From Aliterella atlantica CENA595 (GTDB lineage Bacteria > Cyanobacteriota > Cyanobacteriia > Cyanobacteriales > Chroococcidiopsidaceae): DNA of 64,000 nt. The notes below the pieces were generated by a model that saw nothing but the letters and a program-made list of their open reading frames with translations, was not told the DNA's origin and made no database searches. The DNA lies in NCBI RefSeq assembly GCF_000952155.1, contig NZ_JYON01000008.1:124001-188000 (forward strand), read 5' to 3'. The position numbers and the translations under genes are program-made. Positions 43,610 to 52,696 of this stretch are shown here, in pieces; within the stretch, counting starts at the first letter, position 1, and every line of letters begins with the position of its first letter.

Positions 43610-45268
43610 ATGCCAGCAAAAAAATCTAATCTTTTATTTCCCGTCCTTGCTACTGGTGTAGTCGTGGCAAGCGGTGTAACTGCTTATGTTTATTTTCGAG
43701 GCGGGTTTGGAGATGGTTCTAGTCCTTTAGCTAGTGCCAAAATTGTCCCTGATGAAGCATTAATGGCAAGCTTCATTTCTACTGATGCTCAAACTTGGTC
43801 AAAGTTGCAGAAGTTTGGCACAAAAGAAGCGCAAGACTTGGTGATGAAAAGCTTGCAAGATCTTAATAAACAAGCTTTAACGGAGTCTAATATCGACTAC
43901 GAAAAAGACATCAAGCCCTGGATTGGTGGGGTAATGGTTGCAGTTTTGCCAGCTAATGCAGTTAAATCTACGCAAGCAACGCCAGCATCTTCAGAACCCT
44001 TTGACGTGCTAGCGGTAGTCAAAATTAGAGACAAGATTAGTGCTTTGAACTTTGCCAATAAGCTCAAAGCCCTCAAAGATGTCAAAACTCAAGAAACTGA
44101 TTACAAAGGGCTAAAAATTACCCAGAGTAGCCAAGGTACAAGCCAGCCTACATATAGCACAATTATCAATAACGACTATGTAGCGATCGCACCTACCAAG
44201 CAAGCGATCGAAAAAGCAATTGATACCTTCAAAGGCGAACCTTCTTTTGCTAGCAAACAAGGTGCAAGTAGCTTGCTTGCTAAAGGTACTGACTTAAAAA
44301 ATCCCCTCGCTCAAGTATATCTACCTGACTACGGTAGTGTAGTAGAGCAATTAATCAAAAGTAGCCCCAATTCAGCGCAAATTCCCCCAGAAGCCTTAGC
44401 GCAGTTGAAACAAGTTAAAGCGCTAGCTGCAGGTATTGGGGTAGATGATGCAGGCTTGAGAATGAAAGCTGTTGCAGATGTCGATCCGCAATTGCTCAAA
44501 AATCAGTACCAAACTTCGTCAGGTAAATTACTAGAAGTATTTCCCGCCGAGACAATCGCTGTAGTCTCTGGCGCAGGTATTAGTAAGAGTTGGAATGCAT
44601 TTAGCCAACAAGCGAAAAATATTCCCCAGTTGAATTTAGGGTTAGATTTAGCGAGAGTGCAACTGCAAAACTACAACCTCGACTTAGATAAAGATATTTT
44701 CGGCTGGATGGATGGGGAATTTGCCTTTGGTGCTATTTCTTCACAACAAGGGTTATTAGCACCTGTAGGCTTTGGGGGAGCATTAATTATTGATACCACC
44801 AATCGCCCCCAAGCAGAAGCTACCTTGAGTAAGCTTGATAATCTTGCTAAAACTGGTTTAGTTAGCGTAGCACCGAGAGATATTGGCGGTAAAAGCGTTA
44901 CTGAGTGGCAAGTTCCCGCCCAAGGCGCTTTGTTAGGACATGGCTGGTTGGATAATGATACAGTGTTTGTGGCTTTTGGCGGACCGATTTCTGATGCGAT
45001 CGCAAATAAACCCAGCCAACTCCTAAATAATAGCGATACCTTTAAATCTGTTACAGGTTCATTCCCCAAGCCGAATGGTGGTTACTTCTACCTAGATGTA
45101 GAAAAAGCCTTTGCTGTAGCTGCTACCAAAGGTCAAGTAGGTTCTATTCCGCCTGAGAGTAAAGCAATTATAGACTCAGTTCGCGGTATTGGCATGAGTG
45201 CGAGCAGTCCTAACGATTCTACTAGCCAGGTGGAGATGTTATTGGCACTTAAGCCTAGCGCTAAGTAA
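43610..45268 (+). CDS. DUF3352 domain protein
   Basis: Protein of 552 residues of the DUF3352 family, frequent in cyanobacteria, function unknown. One N-terminal membrane segment (about 8-28) would anchor it with the rest in the periplasm or lumen. Family marks include A-S-F-I-S-T-D-A-Q-T-W and the repeated pattern of a beta-alpha module (P-E-T-I-A-V-V-S-G-A-G, L-I-I-D-T-T-N-R-P). A terminator-like hairpin follows at 45299. Nothing in the neighbourhood explains its role. Confidence 0.85.
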   Translation: MPAKKSNLLFPVLATGVVVASGVTAYVYFRGGFGDGSSPLASAKIVPDEALMASFISTDAQTWSKLQKFGTKEAQDLVMKSLQDLNKQALTESNIDYEKDIKPWIGGVMVAVLPANAVKSTQATPASSEPFDVLAVVKIRDKISALNFANKLKALKDVKTQETDYKGLKITQSSQGTSQPTYSTIINNDYVAIAPTKQAIEKAIDTFKGEPSFASKQGASSLLAKGTDLKNPLAQVYLPDYGSVVEQLIKSSPNSAQIPPEALAQLKQVKALAAGIGVDDAGLRMKAVADVDPQLLKNQYQTSSGKLLEVFPAETIAVVSGAGISKSWNAFSQQAKNIPQLNLGLDLARVQLQNYNLDLDKDIFGWMDGEFAFGAISSQQGLLAPVGFGGALIIDTTNRPQAEATLSKLDNLAKTGLVSVAPRDIGGKSVTEWQVPAQGALLGHGWLDNDTVFVAFGGPISDAIANKPSQLLNNSDTFKSVTGSFPKPNGGYFYLDVEKAFAVAATKGQVGSIPPESKAIIDSVRGIGMSASSPNDSTSQVEMLLALKPSAK

Positions 45269-45298
45269 ACACTCTCTGGCAATTTATAACTTAAAGCA

Positions 45299-45335
45299 GG
45301 TAGCAGTTCACCCTAAGCACAGGTTAACTGCTACC
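45299..45335 (+). terminator. Hairpin after the DUF3352 gene
   Basis: GGTAGCAGTT and AACTGCTACC pair perfectly around 17 bases. There is only a weak T-rich tail, so the terminator call is moderate. Confidence 0.6.
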
Positions 45336-45480
45336 TTCTGCATCTGTCTAAAGTTTAATTTATTATGCAGACTATAAAAACTTTCTATAGATTTGGGCGA
45401 TCGCAATTGAGCTAAAACAGCAATAGCCTGTATAATCCACCTATTTAAAGTCAACTTGTGGATTTACAGGATAAAAACCT

Positions 45481-45915
45481 ATGGTACGCGCTAATAACAG
45501 CTTTTGGGCGGATTTTCGCAAGTTTATCATGCAAGGCAATGTCATCGATTTGGCAGTTGCGGTAGTTATCGGCGGCGCATTTGGCAAAATTATCACTTCC
45601 TTGGTGGAAGACATTATTACTCCAGCAATTCTTACACCTGCTTTGCAAGCAGCTAAAGTCAACGATTTGCAGAATTTGTCAATCAACGGCATCAAATACG
45701 GCGTATTCTTGGCAGCAATCCTTAACTTTTTGGTAATTGCTTTTTGTATTTTTCTCCTAATTCGTGCTTTTGAGAAAGCCAAAAGAAGATTTGTTCGCAG
45801 TGGTGAAGCTGCTGAAGCAGCACAAGCTGCGCCCGATCCAGCAGCGATCGCTCAAGAAAAGCTGACAGGCGCATTAGATAGATTGACTAATACTATTGAG
45901 TCTCGGCAAATGTAG
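45481..45915 (+). CDS. mscL: Large-conductance mechanosensitive channel MscL
   Basis: Stretch-activated inner-membrane pore that releases solutes on osmotic downshock. Length is 144 residues, as usual. TM1 has F-I-M-Q-G-N-V-I-D-L-A-V-A-V-V-I-G-G-A-F-G; TM2 lies near residue 80-100 (F-L-V-I-A-F-C-I-F-L-L-I), followed by an amphipathic C-terminal helix. Start is ATG 45481. A terminator follows at 45941. Confidence 0.97.
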   Translation: MVRANNSFWADFRKFIMQGNVIDLAVAVVIGGAFGKIITSLVEDIITPAILTPALQAAKVNDLQNLSINGIKYGVFLAAILNFLVIAFCIFLLIRAFEKAKRRFVRSGEAAEAAQAAPDPAAIAQEKLTGALDRLTNTIESRQM

Positions 45916-45940
45916 TGTTAGCGACCTAAAATATTCATAT

Positions 45941-45972
45941 CCCCGATCGCATACTTACATCGGGGATTTTTG
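45941..45972. terminator. Terminator between mscL and the PEP-CTERM gene
   Basis: CCCCGAT and ATCGGGG pair around 11 bases, followed by five T on the plus strand. It lies between convergent genes. Confidence 0.85.
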
Positions 45973-45975
45973 CTG

Positions 45976-46794
45976 TTATGCCTTTAACTTGCGCTGTCCG
46001 CGCTTGATATACGTGCCAAAAGCACTAAACCCAAACATTGCTAAAGCAACTACTGATGAAGGTACGGGAACGGGTTTGTTTTGCGATGAGGTGAGTTTAA
46101 TGTTGTCAACCAATAAGCTAGAAGCGAAACTTTCATCGCCAACATCAACAACTCCAAAGCCGATTGTGTAGTTTCCGGAAGCCGCTAATGATAGCGATTT
46201 GTTCTGAAAACCTGTCTCGTAAATAAATGGTGTTGTGTATGAATTAGTGAAATCTGAGTAGGTATCGGCTAGCGCAAAGACATACGCTGGCGCATCTTCA
46301 AACTGCAACGTCAAGAAGGAAAAATCGTTGTAATTGGGGTTGGGCTTGTTGTGGTCTTGTTGCGACCATGTATCCTCGTCTGTGAGAAAGCTAAAATCAA
46401 ACGATATAGTATCTTTAGCATTGCCAAAGAAGGTTTGTTTGATTGCCGATCCTTCAACTGCGCTATTAGTTGCGATCGCATTTAAACTACCTGCATTTAA
46501 CCCTAAAAACTGTTCGAGTGCAGAGGCAGACACGGATGGTTTACCAGAAAATGTAAAGTCAACTTCTGCGCCTGGAGTGTTGGAAATTACTGCTTGAGAC
46601 TTGCCGTTACCGTATTTGCTCTTAAATGAGCCTGTATGCACGATCGTATCTCCTATGGTTGTATAGCCGCTAAATCCACTTTCAAAACCACCGTTAAGCA
46701 CAGCAGCGCGAGCGGAGTTAGCATTGCATAAACCTAGTAAACTTACAATACCTGCGGCTATAGTTGAATGTTTGACAAATCTAGAGGTACGCAT
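45976..46794 (-). CDS. Secreted protein with PEP-CTERM-like sorting signal
   Basis: Exported protein of 272 residues: signal peptide (about 1-30, ending A-R-A-A), then a beta-rich region beginning L-N-G-G-F-E-S-G-F-S-G-Y, as in many PEP-CTERM and carbohydrate-binding-like proteins. At the C-terminus P-V-P-V-P-S-S is followed by a membrane helix and basic residues; the usual V-P-E-P is V-P-V-P here. I chose ATG 46794 with AGGAG ten bases before; the frame upstream lacks support. Likely sorted to the cell surface by an exosortase system. Function unknown. Confidence 0.8.
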   Translation of the reverse strand: MRTSRFVKHSTIAAGIVSLLGLCNANSARAAVLNGGFESGFSGYTTIGDTIVHTGSFKSKYGNGKSQAVISNTPGAEVDFTFSGKPSVSASALEQFLGLNAGSLNAIATNSAVEGSAIKQTFFGNAKDTISFDFSFLTDEDTWSQQDHNKPNPNYNDFSFLTLQFEDAPAYVFALADTYSDFTNSYTTPFIYETGFQNKSLSLAASGNYTIGFGVVDVGDESFASSLLVDNIKLTSSQNKPVPVPSSVVALAMFGFSAFGTYIKRGQRKLKA

Positions 46795-47573
46795 AGAAAA
46801 TTTTCTCCTAAATTTTGAGCTTGCAGTGGAGATGTGTCGCAACAATTTTTTGTATATTTAATTACTGCAAATATGTGGGAAATACTTAAGTAATTTCTAC
46901 AGAAGGGTAGATGACTTCTACCAGTAGCAAGCTTGTCACAAAAATTTAGGTGTGGCTAGTAAATTTACTGAGGTTTGCGGAAAAAACATAATTGTGCCTG
47001 AGTTTGCAACAACCCAAGTATAGTTTCAGTAAGCTTTACAAGCATAAATTACAGCAAAGACTAAATAGTTATACTTAAAGTTCGGTTAAAGAAAAGTAAT
47101 AAATATTACTTAAATTGACACTAAAGCGATCGCATTCTACTAACTAGCGAATAGCTATAATCTGCAACAGTTAGTGTTTAAGACTATAAACTCTTATAGA
47201 GCCAAGCATCTTTATCAAAATCATACAGTGTGCTTATTTTTACTAAAGTTTGGTAAAAGTTTTCCTGACTGAAAAACTAGCGTGTTATATTTCCTCATAG
47301 ATAAGTAGTGATTCTACTTAGGCGCAAACGCTGTAGTTAGCTAATTTATACAAATGTAATTTAGATACTCAGCTAAGGCAGATAGTTGTCTGCAGTCTAA
47401 AAATGTTCAAGCGTTTTTCTACTAACAGACGCATATAGTTACGCAGATTAGTAACAGAGAATTTTGCGTATTTCTAAGTCTTACCAGTTATTAAAGCTAG
47501 GTGTATTTCAAGCTAACAGCAAATAGCAATCGACAAAACAATTACTGAAGAAATTACAGGTAAAAAACGATAC
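46795..47573. other. Long divergent intergenic region
   Basis: 779 bases between the PEP-CTERM gene and the peroxidase gene, AT-rich, with no frame that looks coding on either strand and no tRNA. Its length leaves room for a small RNA or complex regulation, but I cannot name one. Confidence 0.5.
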
Positions 47574-49604
47574 ATGACTAAACATCAAAAGAGTCGAAGA
47601 CCTCATAGAGGTGCTGCGGTTTTCGACTGGTTAAAATTTAAGGTATCAAAATTACTCAAAAAACGGCTAGGCATAGTTATGCTCTTGACGATCGCGGCGA
47701 TCGTAGGACAAAGTATGTCTGCAACGCTATGGGCGCAAGAAGTTCCTGATGCTGCACCTTCCTATCAGCTAGCCTCGCTCAAAACCGTACCGATTCCCAA
47801 ACCTAGTAATCTGGCAGAATTTGTCAGCAACGAATCAGCCGCGATCGTTCTTGGCAAAGCATTGTTTTGGGATATGCAAACAGGTAGCGACAACACCCAA
47901 TCATGTGCTAGCTGTCACTTCCATGCTGGAGCCGATAGCCGTTCTAAACATCAACTCAGCCCAGGATTATTGCGGGTAAATGCAGATGGTAGCCCAGATC
48001 CCGATACAGCATTCGAGCTAGGCGGACTCAACTACCAACTCAAACCCAGCGACTATCCATTCCACAAACTTGCAGACATCAACAATCGCAAATCAACAGT
48101 AATATCCGATCGCAACGATGTTACTGGTTCGCAAGGATTATTTGGCTTTTTATTTTCCAATATATTCCTACGCAGAGCGCAAGAAGTAGGTGTACCGGAC
48201 CTAGATCCAGTATTTAAGGTTAATAACACTAACTTATTGCGCGTAACCGGACGCAATAGCCCCAGCGCTATTAATGCTGTCTTCAACTTCCGCAACTTCT
48301 GGGATGGTAGAGCGCAAAATGATTTTAATGGTGTTAACCCCTTTGGGAAAAGGGATGTCAATGCCAAAGTTGTCAAAGCAGATGGTTCTGGAGAATTGCA
48401 AGAGGTGCAGATTAGTTTAGATAACGCTAGCCTAGCTTCTCAAGCAGTAGGACCGCCGTTAAGTGAAGTGGAAATGTCTTACAAAGGCAAACCATTTAGC
48501 TTGTTAGGTAAAAAAATGCTGCCTTTAGTTCCTTTGAATAGGCAAAAAGTCCATCCTGACGACAGCGTATTAGGTTCTTATAGTAAGTCTCCCATGCCAG
48601 GGATGAGAGCAAAATACAACGCCTTAGTACAAGCTGCCTTTCAACCTCAGTGGTGGAAAAGCGATCGCTTAATTACCATCGATTCTAGCGGCAAACCAAC
48701 ATTTACAGGTCAAGTAGGAACTGCCGATCCTAGCTCGATAACTCAGTTTTCCCAAATGGAGTACAACTTCCCACTATTTTTTGGGCTAGCAGTGCAGATG
48801 TACGAATCAACTTTAGTTTCTGACGATGCACCAATAGACAGGTACTTGGAAGGCAATACAAATGCTTTGAGCGCTCAACAAAAGCTAGGTAAAGAGTTAT
48901 TTGAAGGCAAAGCTAAATGTATCAACTGTCATGGTGGTCCAGAATTTACCAATGCTTCAGTCCAAAATGTCAAAAATGAAAGACTAGAGCGGATGGTGAT
49001 GGGTGATGGTGAAGTTGCTGTTTATGACAACGGCTTCTATGATATTGGTGTGCGACCGACTAGAGAAGATTTAGGACTAGGCGGCTTAGATCCTTTTGGC
49101 AATCCTTTGTCAGAATCGCGGTTAGCCCAACAAGGCAAGTTTAACGATCCTAATCTCGACCCGCCTATTAGCCCCAACGAGCGCGTTGCTGTAGATGGCG
49201 CATTTAAAACTCCAGGACTTAGAAATGTGGAACTAACAGCCCCATACTTCCATAACGGCGGACAATTGACGCTGCGCCAAGTAGTTGATTTTTACAATCG
49301 TGGCGGTGATTTCCACGAGCAAAATATCGCTAACCTCGATCCAGATATTGAGAACTTGGGCTTAAATAACGCCGAAAAAGACGCGCTAGTTGCGTTTATG
49401 AGAGCGCTAACAGACGATCGCGTTCGCTATCAAAAAGCCCCCTTCGATCATCCCCAATTGTTCGTCACGAACGGACATCAAGGCACTGGTACAGCTATTA
49501 CTGATGATGGTACAGGTAAAGCGACAGTGCAAATGCGCGAAATTCCTGCGGTTGGTCGCAAAGGTGGTACGCCATTAACTAACTTCTTGGCGAGTGCTTC
49601 TTAG
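47574..49604 (+). CDS. Di-haem cytochrome c peroxidase/MauG family protein
   Basis: Exported di-haem c protein of 676 residues, longer than the usual 330-450. After a basic start an N-terminal membrane/signal segment (about 33-53) is seen. The two haem c sites are C-A-S-C-H (near residue 111) and C-I-N-C-H (near 448); between them lies an insert with further conserved parts (A-I-N-A-V-F-N-F-R-N-F-W-D-G-R-A). C-terminal A-P-Y-F-H-N-G-G is typical of the family. It would reduce peroxide or oxidise a partner in the periplasm. No clear partner gene is adjacent. Confidence 0.9.
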   Translation: MTKHQKSRRPHRGAAVFDWLKFKVSKLLKKRLGIVMLLTIAAIVGQSMSATLWAQEVPDAAPSYQLASLKTVPIPKPSNLAEFVSNESAAIVLGKALFWDMQTGSDNTQSCASCHFHAGADSRSKHQLSPGLLRVNADGSPDPDTAFELGGLNYQLKPSDYPFHKLADINNRKSTVISDRNDVTGSQGLFGFLFSNIFLRRAQEVGVPDLDPVFKVNNTNLLRVTGRNSPSAINAVFNFRNFWDGRAQNDFNGVNPFGKRDVNAKVVKADGSGELQEVQISLDNASLASQAVGPPLSEVEMSYKGKPFSLLGKKMLPLVPLNRQKVHPDDSVLGSYSKSPMPGMRAKYNALVQAAFQPQWWKSDRLITIDSSGKPTFTGQVGTADPSSITQFSQMEYNFPLFFGLAVQMYESTLVSDDAPIDRYLEGNTNALSAQQKLGKELFEGKAKCINCHGGPEFTNASVQNVKNERLERMVMGDGEVAVYDNGFYDIGVRPTREDLGLGGLDPFGNPLSESRLAQQGKFNDPNLDPPISPNERVAVDGAFKTPGLRNVELTAPYFHNGGQLTLRQVVDFYNRGGDFHEQNIANLDPDIENLGLNNAEKDALVAFMRALTDDRVRYQKAPFDHPQLFVTNGHQGTGTAITDDGTGKATVQMREIPAVGRKGGTPLTNFLASAS

Positions 49605-49673
49605 CATTCTTCCTAAAGGTAGAGAAGCGATCGCAGTTTTCCTTGTTATGTTGTGTGTGGTTTAAAAACTATT

Positions 49674-49704
49674 CCCCGATTTCGCACCAGGAATCGGGGT
49701 TTTT
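49674..49704 (+). terminator. Terminator after the di-haem peroxidase gene
   Basis: CCCCGATT and AATCGGGG pair around ten bases and are followed by a T-run. It lies 69 bases after the peroxidase stop. Confidence 0.85.
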
Positions 49705-49851
49705 ACTTTTGTAGCAAGGTTTAAGTCCCCACGCCCAGCCCAACAATTAAAATAACTGGTCAAGCCGCAAAGCGGCAATTCGTAATTCGTAATTAACACC
49801 TCATGATTGAAGTCAGGGACCCCGTACCCAAATGAATTAATGATTAATTGC

Positions 49852-49876
49852 ATTCGCGCATTCGTAATGCGCGAAT
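49852..49876. repeat. Perfect 11-bp inverted repeat
   Basis: ATTCGCGCATT and AATGCGCGAAT surround CGT. It lies just after the stop (minus strand) of the sugar-transferase gene and could end the long polysaccharide transcript. Confidence 0.75.
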
Positions 49877-49892
49877 TATTTTGGTCACTGCT

Positions 49893-51338
49893 TTAATAAG
49901 CGCCTTTTCTTGTCAACAGAACTTGAATAGTGCGCCAAATAATTTGCAGATCCAAAAATAAAGACCAACGGTCTATATAGCGCAAATCCAGGCGTAACAT
50001 ATCCTCAAAAGCAACTTCGCTCCGCCCGCTGACTTGCCACAAACCAGTCATTCCAGGCATTGAGGTGAGACGTTTGATAAAATCATCTCGATTAGATTCA
50101 ATTGCTAAATTGCAATCGCGCAGTTGCAGAGGGCGCGGACCAACTAAACTCATGTGACCTTGCAAGACATTAAATAGTTGCGGCAACTCATCTAAACTTG
50201 TTCGACGCAAAAATTTGCCAATTCGGGTAACGCGGGGATCTGCTTTGATTTTAAATAACACTCCCCCTTGCGACTCGTTAAGTTGTTCCAAATCTTTCAG
50301 CCGTTGTTCGGCATTTACCTCCATAGTACGGAATTTCCAAACTAAAAAAGGCTTCCCGCTGCGCCCTAGTCGTTGTTGGCGGAAAAATACCCCACCTTGT
50401 GAATCGAAGCGAATTGCTAACGCAATTATTAGCAAAAAGGGACTGAGAACCAGCAATCCTACACCAGCACCCACAAAGTCAACAATGCGTTTGCCGATAA
50501 ATTGCAGTGTATAGTTCCACGATTGGCGCACCTCTAAAATCGGTGTATTGCCTACCCGATGGCTGAAAACGCCTAAACTCTTGCGTGTAGATAAAGGTGG
50601 ATGCAGGACTAATAGTTGGATATCTGCATAATCGCAATATTGCATGACAGTTTGATATAGCCCAGAAGTCAGCGCAGAAGCGGCTAAGATTAAGCAGCGG
50701 ACTTGATAGCGATCGAATAATACTGGCAAATCGTCGATTTCCCCAATTGCACTTGGATCGCGTCTTTTGGCTGTCGGCGAAATGCGCCCGATAACTCGCA
50801 AATTTGGCAATATTTTCGGGAATGTGCTTTCTAAATCGGCTGCTGCGGCTGTATCGCCTACAAATATAGTGGCTGCGCCTGCGGTTCTATATATATGCCA
50901 GTTGTGGGTGAATGTATCGTAGAGTCTGCGCCCAGTTACGCCTAAAAATAAGCTAATTAACCAGCCTAGCAATAATATTCGATCTACGTCTTTTAATATG
51001 TGGTAGTGGTTGCCGATCAAAAAGGCTCCCAGCCAGGGAATGCTAAATCCTAATGCTGCCAAAATGTAAGCTTGTCTGTAAGGCAAGCGATCGTATAAAT
51101 GCAGTCCGCTCATTACTAAGATAGAAAAGATGATTTCTACTGGTAATAGCGATAATAATTCGTTCCATCTAGGCAAATCGTTAAGCAATACAACAGCTAA
51201 AAAGGCTGCTCCAGCTATTGCCATACTGTCAAGTAATAGCAAACATATAATAGAGCCTACACGGCGCAGAAATTCTGTTATATGCTTGCGTTTGAAGCTA
51301 GAGGCGCTGACTTCAAATAGTGAGTTGGGGAGGAGCAT
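49893..51338 (-). CDS. Polyprenyl-phosphate sugar-1-phosphate transferase
   Basis: Starts exopolysaccharide repeat units by moving a sugar phosphate to undecaprenyl phosphate at the inner membrane. The 481 residues show four N-terminal TM segments, a nucleotide-binding-like middle part, a fifth TM (V-G-A-G-V-G-L-L-V-L-S-P-F) and the catalytic C-terminal domain with K-F-R-T-M, R-R-T-S-L-D-E-L-P-Q and G-P-R-P. This is the WbaP/WcaJ type. In Anabaena similar proteins serve the heterocyst polysaccharide pathway. It is the last gene of the minus-strand cluster; heptamer repeats separate it from the next gene. Confidence 0.94.
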   Translation of the reverse strand: MLLPNSLFEVSASSFKRKHITEFLRRVGSIICLLLLDSMAIAGAAFLAVVLLNDLPRWNELLSLLPVEIIFSILVMSGLHLYDRLPYRQAYILAALGFSIPWLGAFLIGNHYHILKDVDRILLLGWLISLFLGVTGRRLYDTFTHNWHIYRTAGAATIFVGDTAAAADLESTFPKILPNLRVIGRISPTAKRRDPSAIGEIDDLPVLFDRYQVRCLILAASALTSGLYQTVMQYCDYADIQLLVLHPPLSTRKSLGVFSHRVGNTPILEVRQSWNYTLQFIGKRIVDFVGAGVGLLVLSPFLLIIALAIRFDSQGGVFFRQQRLGRSGKPFLVWKFRTMEVNAEQRLKDLEQLNESQGGVLFKIKADPRVTRIGKFLRRTSLDELPQLFNVLQGHMSLVGPRPLQLRDCNLAIESNRDDFIKRLTSMPGMTGLWQVSGRSEVAFEDMLRLDLRYIDRWSLFLDLQIIWRTIQVLLTRKGAY

Positions 51339-51344
51339 AGTTAC

Positions 51345-51375
51345 AGTGACCAGTGACCAGTGACCAGTGACCAGT
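51345..51375. repeat. Heptamer tandem repeat (AGTGACC)n
   Basis: Four full copies plus three bases of AGTGACC, the complement of the unit at 3359-3382, just upstream of the sugar-transferase start. Confidence 0.85.
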
Positions 51376-51405
51376 TAATAGTTTTGGAGATGGTAAATAA
51401 GAACA

Positions 51406-51446
51406 AACGAACGCAGATAAACGCAGATGAACGCGGATGAAAGTGG
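51406..51446. repeat. ACGCAGAT-type repeats
   Basis: Three to four imperfect copies of a 10-base unit (AACGCAGATA/G), a simple repeat often seen between cyanobacterial genes. It lies just after the stop of the glycosyltransferase gene. Confidence 0.65.
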
Positions 51447-51454
51447 ATGTTTAT

Positions 51455-52597
51455 TTATGTAAGCGATCGCTCTTCAGCTTTGGATAAAACTTTGCTGAGG
51501 ATGTCTTGATATTGACTAACACTAAAGGTATTCAAGGTTTTTTGTTGGGTTTTTCCCCAGTCTATGTAATTAGCTTTATTTTGAGCAATTTTGGTGATTG
51601 ATTCGGCGATCGTTTCTGGTGAATTTTGGCAAACCCAAAAGTCTACACCTGGATTAAAAAATTCTTGCAATGCGGGTGCATCCATTGTCAAAGTAGGTAT
51701 TTTCATAGATAATGCTTCAATTAATTTGTTCGGTACGGCATTGCGGGCTTTATCCGTATCGCCAAATATTCCCAATGCTAAGTCGCATTTTTCTACTAAG
51801 TATTTTGGCAAGGAATCATCGGCGAAACTTAAATCTTTTCTTAAGAAAACATGATGTTCTATTTGGGCTAATTTAATTTTGTTTTCGTACTCGGTATAAA
51901 ATTTGTTATTGATGCCAAATAAAACGCAGGTAAATTTTAAATTTTGTTGTTGTAATATCTTCATTGCTTGGAGGATTTTATCTAAGCCATGCAACGGGAT
52001 AAATGTCCCCCACCAACAAATTCTTAATACTCCATCTTGCTGAAATTCTCTTTGATGAATTAAGGTAGAAACATTGCATACGGGAGATATAAATACTTTC
52101 TCTCGATTAATACTAATATTTAGTAGTTTTTCCCAGTAATCAATTTCCGAGTTAGAGGTATGGATAATATAATCTGCTTTTGTAAGAGCTAATATATCTT
52201 TTTGCTTGACTGCTTCAGCTTGTCTGCTACCTTCTTTCATTGTTTCTCTATCTCTAACTAATGTGTCGTAGAGAGAGAAATACATTTCTACTATGAGTTT
52301 TTTGTTAAATATTTTTGCTGCCCAAGTAGCACTTTTGATAAATCTAGCGTTCATGGGTGGCAAGTAAATTACATCTGTAAAAGCAGCTTTAATAAAAAGC
52401 TCCAGCCAACAGAATACAATCATTAATTTTTCAACTGATAAAGCTTGTTTGATTTCTCTGGATCTGTAAAAATCAGGAGATACCAATGAAACGCAATACT
52501 TTAGATTTTCTAGAATCTCGATTAGGGTTTTAGCGCGATAATCTTTGGTGTTAATGTTGCCGTAAAGTAAAACTCTGCTTTTTCTGGTATTTTGCAT
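51455..52597 (-). CDS. Glycosyltransferase (GT-B, family 4-like)
   Basis: Cytosolic glycosyltransferase of 380 residues. The N-terminal half has S-R-V-L-L-Y-G-N-I and the C-terminal half L-R-I-C-W-W-G-T-F-I-P-L-H-G-L-D-K-I and a conserved acidic E-A-L-S-M-K-I-P-T-L-T loop, as in GT4 enzymes. Lower GC than its neighbours. I chose ATG 52597 (GAGG before it), not the longer frame. It lies between the sugar transferase and the ABC exporter of the polysaccharide cluster and so probably adds a sugar to the lipid-linked unit. Confidence 0.82.
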   Translation of the reverse strand: MQNTRKSRVLLYGNINTKDYRAKTLIEILENLKYCVSLVSPDFYRSREIKQALSVEKLMIVFCWLELFIKAAFTDVIYLPPMNARFIKSATWAAKIFNKKLIVEMYFSLYDTLVRDRETMKEGSRQAEAVKQKDILALTKADYIIHTSNSEIDYWEKLLNISINREKVFISPVCNVSTLIHQREFQQDGVLRICWWGTFIPLHGLDKILQAMKILQQQNLKFTCVLFGINNKFYTEYENKIKLAQIEHHVFLRKDLSFADDSLPKYLVEKCDLALGIFGDTDKARNAVPNKLIEALSMKIPTLTMDAPALQEFFNPGVDFWVCQNSPETIAESITKIAQNKANYIDWGKTQQKTLNTFSVSQYQDILSKVLSKAEERSLT

Positions 52598-52696
52598 AGA
52601 AAATTTTACCTCAATTAATACATGAGATTGGGTGCAAACATATAGGGCGAACAAAATTCACCCTATACTTTTGCTAATAGTTGAATTGAATGCGTT

